Of a stretch of 46,360 nucleotides of DNA, positions 18,315-26,978 are shown piece by piece. The stretch covers positions 1 through 46,360 of the forward strand of contig NZ_JACZFS010000060.1 of the NCBI RefSeq assembly GCF_014904795.1, in the 5' to 3' direction. The first letter of the stretch is position 1. Each line of letters opens with the position of its first letter. The stretch comes from Nisaea nitritireducens (lineage in GTDB: Bacteria; Pseudomonadota; Alphaproteobacteria; Thalassobaculales; Thalassobaculaceae). The position numbers were made by a program, and so were the translations under genes. The notes beneath the pieces were generated by a model that saw nothing but the letters and a program-made list of their open reading frames with translations, was not told where the DNA came from and ran no database searches.

Positions 18315-19185
18315 TCCCGGCTTTGATCTTTTCCTCGGCATCGACTGGTCCGGGGCAAAGGGCGCGCGTAATAAAGGCATCCAGATTGCCGTAGCCAAAC
18401 CGGATGAGGCGCTGCCCCGTCTGGTAGCCAATCCCTACCGGGCGCATGGCATCTGGTCCCGCCCGGATGTGCTCACTTATCTCATCGCCACAATCGATGA
18501 AGGCTACCGCGTGCTGGCCGGGTTTGATTTCGCCTTCTGCTACGCCTTCGAGGATGAGGGAGCCTATTTCCCCGGTCTGCCCGACGCCCCACGCTCTCCG
18601 GAGGCTGTCTGGGCGCTTGTGGAACGGACGGGGCAGGATGACCCCGATTTATACGGCGCGGCCCTCTACAAGCGCCCAGACTTGCCCTACAGGGATTATT
18701 TCATGGCGCCCGGCTGGCGCGGAGAGAAGTACCGCTACCGGCAGCGGCTGGCGGAACAGGCGGCGGCTTTCGTTACGACACCGCATCCGGTCTTCAAATG
18801 TATCGGCGCGGCGAATGTCGGCACCGGCTCGCTCGCCGGCATGCGGCTGTTGCACCGGTTGCGCGGGCTGGACCGGGATATCCGTGTCTGGCCGTTCGAC
18901 CCCGCGCCGGGAGGGGAGCTGACTGTCGTCGAGATCTTTCCACGGCTTTACTACAAGCTGGCCGGCGGCGATCCCCGAGCCTGGAGCGACCGGGACAATC
19001 TCGATGCTGTCTGCCGCTACTTTGGCGGCACTGCAGGGAAGGTCCCCGAAATCAGCACCGAAGACGAGGCGGATGCCTTGATCTCGGCCGCTGCATTGCG
19101 GCTGCTACACACCGATCCTTCGCTTTGGCGGCAGTCACGCAGGGCTGGTGCCACCAAGGAGGGCTGGATATTCGGCGCGGCTTAG
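18304..19185 (+). CDS. DUF429-like predicted nuclease-fold protein
   Basis: The 293-residue product from GTG 18304 begins with a beta-strand carrying FLGIDWSGAKG (Asp14). A central block EIFPRLYYKLAG, then DEADALISAAALRLL and a final EGWIFG complete it. This set of acidic motifs resembles DUF429, a family predicted to have an RNase H-like fold; catalytic activity is unproven. The start overlaps the end of rarA by 11 bases, so the two are probably translated together, and crcB follows after 14 bases. Earlier in-frame starts lie inside rarA and would give a prefix without similarity. The function is unknown; a role with RarA in DNA metabolism is only a guess. Confidence 0.8.
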   Translation: MTADPGFDLFLGIDWSGAKGARNKGIQIAVAKPDEALPRLVANPYRAHGIWSRPDVLTYLIATIDEGYRVLAGFDFAFCYAFEDEGAYFPGLPDAPRSPEAVWALVERTGQDDPDLYGAALYKRPDLPYRDYFMAPGWRGEKYRYRQRLAEQAAAFVTTPHPVFKCIGAANVGTGSLAGMRLLHRLRGLDRDIRVWPFDPAPGGELTVVEIFPRLYYKLAGGDPRAWSDRDNLDAVCRYFGGTAGKVPEISTEDEADALISAAALRLLHTDPSLWRQSRRAGATKEGWIFGAA

Positions 19186-19199
19186 GCTAGCAAGCGCTG

Positions 19200-19580
19200 A
19201 TGAAACTGCTCCTTGCCATTGCGTGCGGCGGAGCGCTCGGCGCGCTCGCCCGCCATAAAGTCGGTTCGGTTGCCATGCATCTGTTTGGCAGCGAATTTCC
19301 CTATGGCACGATCACGGTGAATATCGTTGGCTCGTTCCTGCTCGGCCTGCTGGCCGGCGGGCTCGCTTTCAAGTTCAGTCTGCCGCTGGAAGCGCGGGCT
19401 TTTCTGATCGTTGGTTTTTGCGGTGCCTTCACCACTTTCTCCACCTTCGCGCTCGACGTCGCGACCCTGACGGAGCGCGGCAATCTGATGCTTGCGGGCG
19501 TCTATGTCGCGCTATCGGTGGCGGGGGCCATTCTTGCCATGTTCGGCGGTCTCGCCGTGATGAGAGGACTCTTCGCATGA
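19200..19580 (+). CDS. crcB: Fluoride efflux channel CrcB/Fluc
   Basis: Fluc proteins are dual-topology dimeric channels in the inner membrane that let fluoride leave the cell. The 126-residue product has four membrane helices. It carries the family motifs GGALGALARH (9-18), TVNIVGSFLLGLLAG (39-53) and GFCGAFTTFSTFALD. The last includes the phenylalanines and the Na+-site region. No fluoride riboswitch can fit in the 14-base gap upstream. The stop overlaps the rluC start by 4 bases (ATGA). It is a single copy here, as expected for a homodimer. Confidence 0.95.
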   Translation: MKLLLAIACGGALGALARHKVGSVAMHLFGSEFPYGTITVNIVGSFLLGLLAGGLAFKFSLPLEARAFLIVGFCGAFTTFSTFALDVATLTERGNLMLAGVYVALSVAGAILAMFGGLAVMRGLFA

Positions 19581-20575
19581 GCGGAGTTCAGACTATTCAG
19601 GTTAAGGGCGACGATGCGGATATGCGCATCGACCGCTGGTTCAAGAAGCATTATCCGGGCCTCGGCCATGGCCGGCTGGAAAAGCTGCTGCGTACCGGAC
19701 AGGTCCGGGTCGACGGCAAGCGGGTGAAGGCGAACCAGCGTCTCGAAGAGGGGCAATATCTGCGCTTGCCGCCGCTTGGAGACAAGGAAACCAGCCCGCC
19801 GACGGCTGACAGTCGCCCCGGCAAGGAACCCCGCATCGACGAGGCCCTGCTGGAGGAAATGCGCGAGCGGATCCTGTTCATGGATGACGATGTGATCGTG
19901 CTGGACAAGCCGGCCGGCATCGCTACCCAAGGCGGGACCGGGCAGAAAGTGCATGTCGACGGCATGCTGGACGGCTTTCGCTTTGGCCGCTCCGAACGGC
20001 CAAAGCTGGTGCACCGGCTCGACAAGGATACCTCCGGCATCCTGCTGATCGCCCGTTCGACCGTGGCGGCCCGCTGGCTGACAGCGGCGTTCCGGGAAAA
20101 GACCACGCGCAAGATCTACTGGGCGGTGGTGCTTGGCGAGGTGAAGCCCAGGGTGGCCCGGATCGACATTCCCATCTCCAAGCTGCCCGGCAAGGCTGGT
20201 GAGAAGATGGCGGTTGATTACGAAACGGGTCAAAAGGCCCTGACGGACTACGAGGTGGTCGAGCAGCTCGGCAAACGCGTCGCCTGGGTGGCGCTCAGCC
20301 CGATCACGGGCCGGACCCACCAGCTCCGCGTTCACATGATGGAACGTCGGGCGCCGATCCTCGGCGACGGCAAATATGGCGGCCCGGAAGCCTTCCTGGT
20401 GGCCGAAGGCCTGTCCCGCAAGCTGCATCTGCATGCCCGCGAGATTGAGGTGAAGCGGCCGAACGGCAAGCTGTTGAAAGTCACCGCGCCCTTGCCGGAG
20501 CATATGCTGAAGGCCTGGGATTTCTTCGGCTTCGATCCGGAAGGTGGTGCGGACGCGTTGCGAGAGGACGTCTGA
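19577..20575 (+). CDS. rluC: Ribosomal large subunit pseudouridine synthase, RluC type
   Basis: The enzyme converts uridines of 23S rRNA to pseudouridine. The 332-residue product has an N-terminal S4 RNA-binding domain (about 15-75), with RIDRWFKKHYPG and LEKLLRTGQVRVDGKRVK. The catalytic RluA-type domain carries HRLDKDTSG (146-154), in which Asp149 is the expected catalytic residue. TGRTHQLRVHM is also present. ATG 19577 was chosen for the coupled ATGA overlap with crcB. RluC modifies positions 955, 2504 and 2580 in E. coli; the exact targets here are inferred. The stop overlaps the following HAD gene by one base. Confidence 0.92.
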   Translation: MSGVQTIQVKGDDADMRIDRWFKKHYPGLGHGRLEKLLRTGQVRVDGKRVKANQRLEEGQYLRLPPLGDKETSPPTADSRPGKEPRIDEALLEEMRERILFMDDDVIVLDKPAGIATQGGTGQKVHVDGMLDGFRFGRSERPKLVHRLDKDTSGILLIARSTVAARWLTAAFREKTTRKIYWAVVLGEVKPRVARIDIPISKLPGKAGEKMAVDYETGQKALTDYEVVEQLGKRVAWVALSPITGRTHQLRVHMMERRAPILGDGKYGGPEAFLVAEGLSRKLHLHAREIEVKRPNGKLLKVTAPLPEHMLKAWDFFGFDPEGGADALREDV

Positions 20576-21255
20576 TGCCGTCCTCCGATCCGCTGCGGCT
20601 GGTTGTTTTCGACATGGACGGCACTCTGATCGACAGTCAGCACCTTATTGTCGCCTCAATGACCCGGTCTTTTGAGAGGAACGGCTTTGCTGCTCCGGAC
20701 CCTGCGTCTGTGCGGGCTGGAGTTGGCCTGCCGCTGGAGATCATTGTCAGGTCTTTGTTACCGGGAATTTCGCCGGATCTTTGTGAGACGTTGGTACAGG
20801 ATTATCGTAGAGATGTTCGTGCCACTCAGGATCGCGGTGAGCGGCACGAGCCGTTGATGCCAGGCGCCCGGGAAGTGGTCGAGCGGCTCGATGCGGCGGG
20901 CTATCTGATCGCTCTTGCGACAGGCAAGGGAACCAGAGGCGCCCGTCATGCGTTGGAGGTACATGGACTGATCGATCGTTTCGTCAGCATCCAGACCTCG
21001 GACACGGCGCCGGGCAAGCCGCATCCCGGCATGCTGATCCAGGCGATGAACGAGGCTGGTGTTGAGGCATCCGCCACAATCATGGTTGGCGATACGGTTT
21101 ACGATCTTGAGACGGCGCGGAATGCGTCGGTGGCGTCAGTCGCGGTGACCTGGGGATACCATGATCGAGCGGATCTGGCGTCTTACGGTCCCGGTGCAGT
21201 GATTGATCATTTTGATGATCTGGATGCGGAGGTCGAGCGGCTTCTGGCATTCTGA
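20575..21255 (+). CDS. HAD-superfamily phosphatase, Gph-like
   Basis: The 226-residue product has the four HAD motifs: DMDGTLIDS (near residue 13), the Thr of IALATGKG, Lys in GKPHPGM and VGDTVYDLETA. The helical cap between motifs I and II fits subfamily IA, as in phosphoglycolate phosphatase. The substrate cannot be read from sequence. The gene begins inside the rluC stop codon (TGATG) and ends 13 bases before the AsmA gene. Some stretches look lower in G+C than its neighbours, judged by eye. The rluC-HAD pairing is frequent in Alphaproteobacteria. Confidence 0.9.
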   Translation: MPSSDPLRLVVFDMDGTLIDSQHLIVASMTRSFERNGFAAPDPASVRAGVGLPLEIIVRSLLPGISPDLCETLVQDYRRDVRATQDRGERHEPLMPGAREVVERLDAAGYLIALATGKGTRGARHALEVHGLIDRFVSIQTSDTAPGKPHPGMLIQAMNEAGVEASATIMVGDTVYDLETARNASVASVAVTWGYHDRADLASYGPGAVIDHFDDLDAEVERLLAF

Positions 21256-21268
21256 TAGGAGCGGCTAA

Positions 21269-24200
21269 ATGCGCATTCTGAAGATTTCCCTGTTGTCTCT
21301 CCTCGGGCTGCTCGTTGTCCTCGCGGGCGGCGCTGCGGTCTATCTGACGTCCCTCGATGAAGAGGATGTTAAGCAGATCGTCGCGGAACAGGTCCAGAAG
21401 GCCACGGGCCGCGCCCTGACGATTTCCGGTCCCCTGACCTACGAGCTGTCCTGGACCCCCAGAATCCGGGTCGAGGATGTCCGTTTCCAGAATGCGGACT
21501 GGGCAGGCGAGCAGGACATGGTCTCGGTCGGGACCCTGGAGCTGGATCTCGATCTCAACAGGCTGTTCGACGGCATTGTGATCGTCGAGAGACTATTCCT
21601 CGAACATGCCAAGGTGAACCTGCTGCGGGAAGCCGATGGCCGGGCGAACTGGCTGCTCGGCGGCGATGAGGCGGGCGACGACAAGGACGACGAGTCCGGC
21701 CCGTCCCGCAGCAGCATCTTCCCGGTTATCGAAAGCGTCACCCTGATTGACGTTGATGTGGTCTACAGCGACAAGCTCGAGGGGCAGGAGCATCGCGTCG
21801 ATATCGATTCTGTCGATCTGGATGCGCCGGATCTCGACAATCCGGTCGAGGCTATCGTGAAAATGTCCATCGACGGCAAGCGTATCGATGTTGCCGGAAC
21901 CCTGCCGCCAGCCGTGGCGCTCGGCGACGCTTCCGCTCCGCAGCCTTTCGACATCAGTGGCGAGGCCATGGGCCAGCCGCTCCGCGTTGCCGGCAAGCTG
22001 CTGTTTGCTTACGAGGATGGCGTGCCTGCGAACATCGCGGTGCAGGGACTCGAGGCCAGACTGTTTTCCTCGGATGTCTCGGGCGATCTGAAGCTCGATA
22101 CGGCCGGCCGTATCCCAAGCCTTTCGGGCAATCTGAAATCGCAACTTATCGATCTGCGATCGATCGAAGCACTGGCCGGTCCCGACCGCGACGTCAGGAA
22201 TACTGGCGGTGGGGCGGCGACGGGGAATATCCGTAACGTCCTGGATGATGGGATTTCGGTGGAGTGGCTGGAGCAGGCCGATGTTGCTCTAACACTGAAC
22301 ATCAAGGCTCTCAAATCGAGCGCTGCCGAAGCTTCGGACATTGCGCTGACTGTCGCCCTGAAGGATGGAAAGCTGTCGGTCTCGCCGTTCTGGGCGGTCT
22401 ATGCGGGCTCGCCGATCAAGTTGCGGGCTGAGGTAGAGAAAGACGGCCGTGCCCTGGTGGCTGCGGTTGATCTCTCCATCAAGGGCGCCGATTTCGATCG
22501 GCTCGCCGGCACGGCCGTCAATACGGCGGGCCTTGAGGCAGGAGGCGACTTGAGCGTTTCCGTGAAGACATCAGGCAAGACCGTGGGCGAGCTGATGGCG
22601 GGCGCCACAGTCAATGCCAAAGCGGCACTTCCGCTGGTCCGTTACACTGACCCGGACGGTCCGGACGCCGGGCGGGACGTCAGCATTTCCAAGCTCGACA
22701 TTCAGTTTGACGCCAGCGGAACCGACCCGGAAGCCGTACTGAAACTGGTAGAGAACGTCGCCGATATCGGTCTCGATACGCCGCTGAAACATATAGTCCT
22801 GAAAGGTATTTCCGGTGAGGCCCATATCCGGGCCGCCGAAGTTACAACGGCGCAGGACAAGGTGCGGGATCTCGATATCGCGGTCAGCCTGCAGGACGAG
22901 GTGTTGTCGGTCTCCATCCCGGAAATGATGCTGGCAAGGGCAAAACTGTCCGCCTCTGCGCGGGTCGAGCCGTCCGGCATGCGTACCAAGATTTCCTCCC
23001 GGCTGGTCTGGAAGAACATCGATGTCGGCGTTGCCGCAGAACGTTTCGGTGTCGACGGCAAAGCGTCGGGACGGGCGGATGTCGATATCGACCTTTCCGG
23101 CAAGGGGCGCACCATCGCTTCCATGCTGTCTTCGGTGGACGGTACCTTCGCCATCCAACTGGACAAGGTGCGCTACGCGGGGACATCCGCCGATCCTGAT
23201 GAACGGGTGGAAATCGATACTCTGTCCCTGAAAGCCACCTCCATGGCGGAACCTTTCGAGGGCCGTATCGTCGGGCGTCTCGGCAAGCGCGGCGTTGACA
23301 TTGTGGGCCGCTTCCCGTCGATCAAGGCGTTGGTGGATCAGGGGCAGGCTCTTCCGTTCGATTTCAATGGAACGGCGGTTGGCGAGAAAGTGGCGATCAA
23401 GGGCGCATTGACGCTGGTTCAGGCCGACGAGCGGTTCACCAGTTTCACGCTCTCCGGCCTGGATGCCCGTATCGGGCGCTCCGATCTGACCGGTTCCGTC
23501 AAACTCGGGCTGGAAGGTGAGCGGCCGAAGGCGTCCATCGATCTGGCCAGCACGCTTCTCGATCTGGAGCCTTATCTCGACGATGGGAACGGGGTACCTG
23601 CCGGTAAGCCGTCGGAGAAGGTGAAGGCGGATGTGCCGTCCGACGAGGCGCTGGACAAGCCGTTTCCCGTGGAAGTTCTGGACCGGATGGACGGGACCTT
23701 CAAGCTGTCCGCCGGCGAGTTCCGTCTTCCGGGGCTGGTCGTTACGGGCCTGAAGCTGAATGCCGCCCTTCAGGACAGGGTGCTTACCGTCTATCCGTCC
23801 GAAGGCGTCTTCAACGAGGGGCAGGTCAATCTCGAGGCCAAGGTCGATGGCAGCAAGGCCCCGCTGACGGACTTCGCTCTGGACGGCACCTGGACCAATG
23901 CACATTTCGGCGGTGTCCTGCGCGAGTATTTCGACACGACCATTTTCCAGGGCTACGGAAATTCTTCGGCGAAACTCGTGGCTTCGGGCCGCACCCCTCG
24001 TGAGGCAATGGACACGGTGAACGGCCATGTCGCGCTCTATTTGAAGGACGGCACTATTTCGAACACCTATTGGGAGCTGATCGCCGCTGATCTGGTGACC
24101 AGTCTGCTGCCATCCATCGGCAAGACGGCTGACAAGGAAGCCAAGCTGAACTGCATGGCGACACGTTTCGACATCTCTGAAGGCATAGCGAAATCCACCG

Positions 24201-24670
24201 TCTTTCTGGTCGATAGTGCGCGGGTGACAGTCGGCGGGGCGGGTACTGTGGATCTCCGCGATGAGAAGGTCGATTTCCTGCTGCACCCGAAGCCGAAGGA
24301 TTTCAGCTTGGTCAGCCTGGCGACCCCGATCCGGATTTCCGGCCCGCTGGCCGATCCGACCATACTGCCCGACGTGGCGGGCGCTGCGAAAACGGCGGTG
24401 CTCGGTGCCGGGGCCGTGGCTCTCACGGCGATCAATCCGCTTGCGCTTGTGCTGCCCCTGATTTCCTCCGGCGAGACGGAAGACCCTTGCCCGGCGGCGC
24501 TGGCACTGGCAGAAGGCAAGAGCCCGGAAGAAGCGGCGGCAATCGGCAAGGCGTCGAACAAGAGCTCCGGCAAGAACGGTGGTGCCGTCGAGACCGGCAA
24601 AGATGTTCTGAAACTGCCCGGCAAGGCGGTCGACGGTCTGTTCGGCGGGATCAAAAAAGTCTTGGAGTAA
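21269..24670 (+). CDS. AsmA-family envelope protein
   Basis: The 1133-residue product has an N-terminal membrane anchor (about 5-27). The AsmA N-terminal domain follows, with VAEQVQKATGRALTISGPL. Long beta-rich repeats then fill the periplasmic part, and a C-terminal AsmA-like block holds VNGHVALYLKDGTISNTYWE and VDFLLHPKPKDFSLVSLATP. Large AsmA-like proteins are thought to bridge the periplasm and move phospholipids to the outer membrane. Two related segments begin LPFDFNGTAVGEK and PQPFDISGEAMGQ, showing internal repetition. It lies 13 bases after the HAD gene and 4 bases before the ATP12 gene. The exact paralogue (AsmA, YhjG or TamB-like) is open. Confidence 0.92.
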   Translation: MRILKISLLSLLGLLVVLAGGAAVYLTSLDEEDVKQIVAEQVQKATGRALTISGPLTYELSWTPRIRVEDVRFQNADWAGEQDMVSVGTLELDLDLNRLFDGIVIVERLFLEHAKVNLLREADGRANWLLGGDEAGDDKDDESGPSRSSIFPVIESVTLIDVDVVYSDKLEGQEHRVDIDSVDLDAPDLDNPVEAIVKMSIDGKRIDVAGTLPPAVALGDASAPQPFDISGEAMGQPLRVAGKLLFAYEDGVPANIAVQGLEARLFSSDVSGDLKLDTAGRIPSLSGNLKSQLIDLRSIEALAGPDRDVRNTGGGAATGNIRNVLDDGISVEWLEQADVALTLNIKALKSSAAEASDIALTVALKDGKLSVSPFWAVYAGSPIKLRAEVEKDGRALVAAVDLSIKGADFDRLAGTAVNTAGLEAGGDLSVSVKTSGKTVGELMAGATVNAKAALPLVRYTDPDGPDAGRDVSISKLDIQFDASGTDPEAVLKLVENVADIGLDTPLKHIVLKGISGEAHIRAAEVTTAQDKVRDLDIAVSLQDEVLSVSIPEMMLARAKLSASARVEPSGMRTKISSRLVWKNIDVGVAAERFGVDGKASGRADVDIDLSGKGRTIASMLSSVDGTFAIQLDKVRYAGTSADPDERVEIDTLSLKATSMAEPFEGRIVGRLGKRGVDIVGRFPSIKALVDQGQALPFDFNGTAVGEKVAIKGALTLVQADERFTSFTLSGLDARIGRSDLTGSVKLGLEGERPKASIDLASTLLDLEPYLDDGNGVPAGKPSEKVKADVPSDEALDKPFPVEVLDRMDGTFKLSAGEFRLPGLVVTGLKLNAALQDRVLTVYPSEGVFNEGQVNLEAKVDGSKAPLTDFALDGTWTNAHFGGVLREYFDTTIFQGYGNSSAKLVASGRTPREAMDTVNGHVALYLKDGTISNTYWELIAADLVTSLLPSIGKTADKEAKLNCMATRFDISEGIAKSTVFLVDSARVTVGGAGTVDLRDEKVDFLLHPKPKDFSLVSLATPIRISGPLADPTILPDVAGAAKTAVLGAGAVALTAINPLALVLPLISSGETEDPCPAALALAEGKSPEEAAAIGKASNKSSGKNGGAVETGKDVLKLPGKAVDGLFGGIKKVLE

Positions 24671-24674
24671 GTGC

Positions 24675-25370
24675 GTGAAACGGTTCTACAAGGCGGCCTC
24701 GATCGGGGCGGCGGAAGGCGGCTATCAGGTTCTGCTCGATGATCGTCCGGTCCGCACTCCGGCGAAAGCGCCTCTGCTGCTGCCGGGTGAAGATCTCGCA
24801 GCGGAAATCGCATCCGAATGGAATGCCCAGGAGGAGAAAATTCTCCCGGACTCCATGCCTTTCATGTCGCTGGCCGCAACCGGGATCGACCGGGTGACGC
24901 CGCAACGCGATGCGGTCATTGAGCAGATCGTCGCTTATGGCGGCTCCGATCTGGTCTGCTACCGGGCGGAAGATCCCGACGATCTCGTGATCCGGCAGGC
25001 CAAGTCCTGGCAGCCGCTGCTGGACTGGTGCCGGGAGCGATTCGGCGCCGAGCTTGCCGTCACTGCCGGGATCATGCCCCTGACCCAGAGTGAAGAGGCT
25101 CTTGCCGCACTGCGTGGTGGGATTGCCGATCACAATGATCTGGTCCTCTCAGGGCTCTATCAGCTGACAACCGGTTTCGGCTCGCTCGTCATCGCGCTGT
25201 CCGTTCTGGAAGGCCGCATCGAGGCGGAAAAAGGCATCGAATACGCACTGCTGGACGAGCTGTTCCAGGCCGAGCGCTGGGGCGAGGACTGGGAAGCGAC
25301 GGCCCGCCGCAAGGCGATGGCAACGGACATGACGAACGCCGCCCGTTTCATTACTTTCTGCCGGGTTTGA
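24675..25370 (+). CDS. ATP12-type F1-ATPase assembly chaperone
   Basis: ATP12 binds the F1 alpha subunit during assembly in mitochondria and Alphaproteobacteria. The 231-residue product from GTG 24675 starts MKRFYKAASIG. It contains the family blocks YQVLLDDRPVRTPAKAPLLL and EIASEWNAQEEKILPDSMPF, and LVCYRAEDP in the middle. A GTG 4 bases earlier is out of frame. It follows the AsmA gene by 4 bases and precedes pccB by 51. No atp genes lie in the window, so the link to ATP synthase comes from family knowledge. Confidence 0.93.
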   Translation: MKRFYKAASIGAAEGGYQVLLDDRPVRTPAKAPLLLPGEDLAAEIASEWNAQEEKILPDSMPFMSLAATGIDRVTPQRDAVIEQIVAYGGSDLVCYRAEDPDDLVIRQAKSWQPLLDWCRERFGAELAVTAGIMPLTQSEEALAALRGGIADHNDLVLSGLYQLTTGFGSLVIALSVLEGRIEAEKGIEYALLDELFQAERWGEDWEATARRKAMATDMTNAARFITFCRV

Positions 25371-25421
25371 CGCACCGCGCGGGCTGCGCCTATCGTGGCG
25401 CGGTTCAGGGAGATTAGACGT

Positions 25422-26954
25422 ATGCAGGAAATCATTGAGCGGCTCGGGGAAATGCGCGATGCAGCGCGTGCGGGCGGTGGCGAGAAGCGGGTCGCGGCGC
25501 AGCATGCCAAAGGCAAGCTGACAGCGCGGGAACGCATCGAGGTCTTGCTCGACGAAGGCTCGTTCGAGGAATGGGATATGTTCGTCGAGCATCGCTGCAC
25601 CGATTTCGGCATGGCCGAGAACAAGGTGCCGGGCGATGGCGTGGTGACCGGCTACGGCACCGTGAACGGCCGGATGATTTTCGTCTTCAGCCAGGATTTC
25701 ACCGTCTTCGGCGGCTCTCTCTCGGAAGCCCATGCGGAGAAGATCTGCAAGCTGATGGATCAGGCCATGAAGGTCGGTGCGCCGGTTATCGGGCTGAATG
25801 ACAGCGGTGGGGCCCGCATCCAGGAAGGCGTCGCCTCCCTCGGCGGTTATGCCGAAGTGTTCCAGCGCAACGTACTCGCCTCGGGCGTGGTGCCGCAGAT
25901 TTCCATGATCATGGGCCCGTGCGCCGGCGGGGCCGTCTATTCCCCGGCCATGACCGACTTCATCTTCATGGTGAAGGACAGCTCCTACATGTTCGTCACC
26001 GGCCCGGACGTGGTGAAGACTGTGACGCATGAGACCGTGACCCAGGAAGAACTGGGCGGCGCGGTCACGCATTCCACCAAGTCCGGCGTTGCCGACCTGG
26101 CGTTCGAGAACGATGTCGAGGCGCTGCTGCAGCTCCGCCGCTTTATCGACTTCCTGCCGCTGAACAATCGGGAAAAGCCGCCGGTGCGGCCGACCGCCGA
26201 TACGATGGACCGGCCGGAAATCTCGCTCGACACGCTGGTGCCGAGCAATCCGAACAAGCCTTACGACATGAAGGAGCTGATCGAGAAGGTCGTCGACGAG
26301 GGCGATTTCTTCGAGATCCAGCCGAACTATGCCGGCAACATCATCGTCGGTTTCGCCCGGATGATGGGCTCGACGGTGGGCATCGTCGCCAACCAGCCGA
26401 TGGTGCTGGCCGGCTGCCTTGATATCGAAAGCTCGAAGAAGGCGGCGCGCTTCGTCCGCTTCTGCGACTGCTTCAACATTCCGATCGTCACCTTCGTCGA
26501 CGTGCCGGGCTTCCTGCCGGGCACCTCGCAGGAGTTCAACGGCATCATCAAGCACGGAGCCAAGCTGCTCTATGCTTATGCCGAAGCCACGGTGCCGAAA
26601 ATCACGGTGATCACCCGCAAGGCTTATGGCGGCGCCTATGACGTCATGAGCTCCAAGCATCTGCGCGGCGATCTGAACTTCGCCTGGCCGACGGCGGAAA
26701 TCGCCGTGATGGGGCCGAAAGGCGCGGTGGAGATCATCTTCCGGGGCGATCTCGGCGACGAGGAGAAAATCGCCGAACGGACCGAGGAATACCGCCAGAA
26801 ATTCGCCAATCCCTTTGTGGCCGGTGCGCGCGGTTATATCGACGATGTCATCCTGCCGCACAACACGCGGCGGCGGATCTGCCGGGGCCTCTCGATGCTG
26901 AAGAACAAACAGCTCGAAAATCCCTGGAAGAAGCACGACAACATTCCTCTCTAA
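25422..26954 (+). CDS. pccB: Propionyl-CoA carboxylase beta subunit (carboxyltransferase)
   Basis: The subunit moves CO2 from biotin to propionyl-CoA, giving methylmalonyl-CoA. The 510-residue product starts at ATG 25422 ([20 protein letters not shown]), with GGGAG 9 bases upstream; ATG 25395 would add nine residues without similarity. It has the two crotonase-like halves. These carry [20 protein letters not shown] and [16 protein letters not shown] in the first, and [19 protein letters not shown] and [19 protein letters not shown] in the second. The latter two form the acyl-CoA and biotin sites. The PccB-type Asp following the GGAYDVM block fits propionyl rather than acetyl substrate, but methylcrotonyl or mixed activity is not excluded. 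The biotin-carrying alpha subunit is not in the window. Confidence 0.94.
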   Translation: MQEIIERLGEMRDAARAGGGEKRVAAQHAKGKLTARERIEVLLDEGSFEEWDMFVEHRCTDFGMAENKVPGDGVVTGYGTVNGRMIFVFSQDFTVFGGSLSEAHAEKICKLMDQAMKVGAPVIGLNDSGGARIQEGVASLGGYAEVFQRNVLASGVVPQISMIMGPCAGGAVYSPAMTDFIFMVKDSSYMFVTGPDVVKTVTHETVTQEELGGAVTHSTKSGVADLAFENDVEALLQLRRFIDFLPLNNREKPPVRPTADTMDRPEISLDTLVPSNPNKPYDMKELIEKVVDEGDFFEIQPNYAGNIIVGFARMMGSTVGIVANQPMVLAGCLDIESSKKAARFVRFCDCFNIPIVTFVDVPGFLPGTSQEFNGIIKHGAKLLYAYAEATVPKITVITRKAYGGAYDVMSSKHLRGDLNFAWPTAEIAVMGPKGAVEIIFRGDLGDEEKIAERTEEYRQKFANPFVAGARGYIDDVILPHNTRRRICRGLSMLKNKQLENPWKKHDNIPL

Positions 26955-26978
26955 CCTTCTTCTCGGACGGCAAACAAG

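Noticed and set aside
16428-18431. 667-codon open frame on the - strand opposite the protease and rarA
   Set aside because: Shadow of two well-identified genes; no Shine-Dalgarno or domain.
19186-19199. Fluoride riboswitch in front of crcB
   Set aside because: The gap is only 14 bases, too short for the aptamer, and no candidate was seen further up inside the overlapping genes.
22571-24286. 571-codon open frame on the - strand opposite the AsmA gene
   Set aside because: Same reason; the AsmA reading has a membrane anchor and family blocks.
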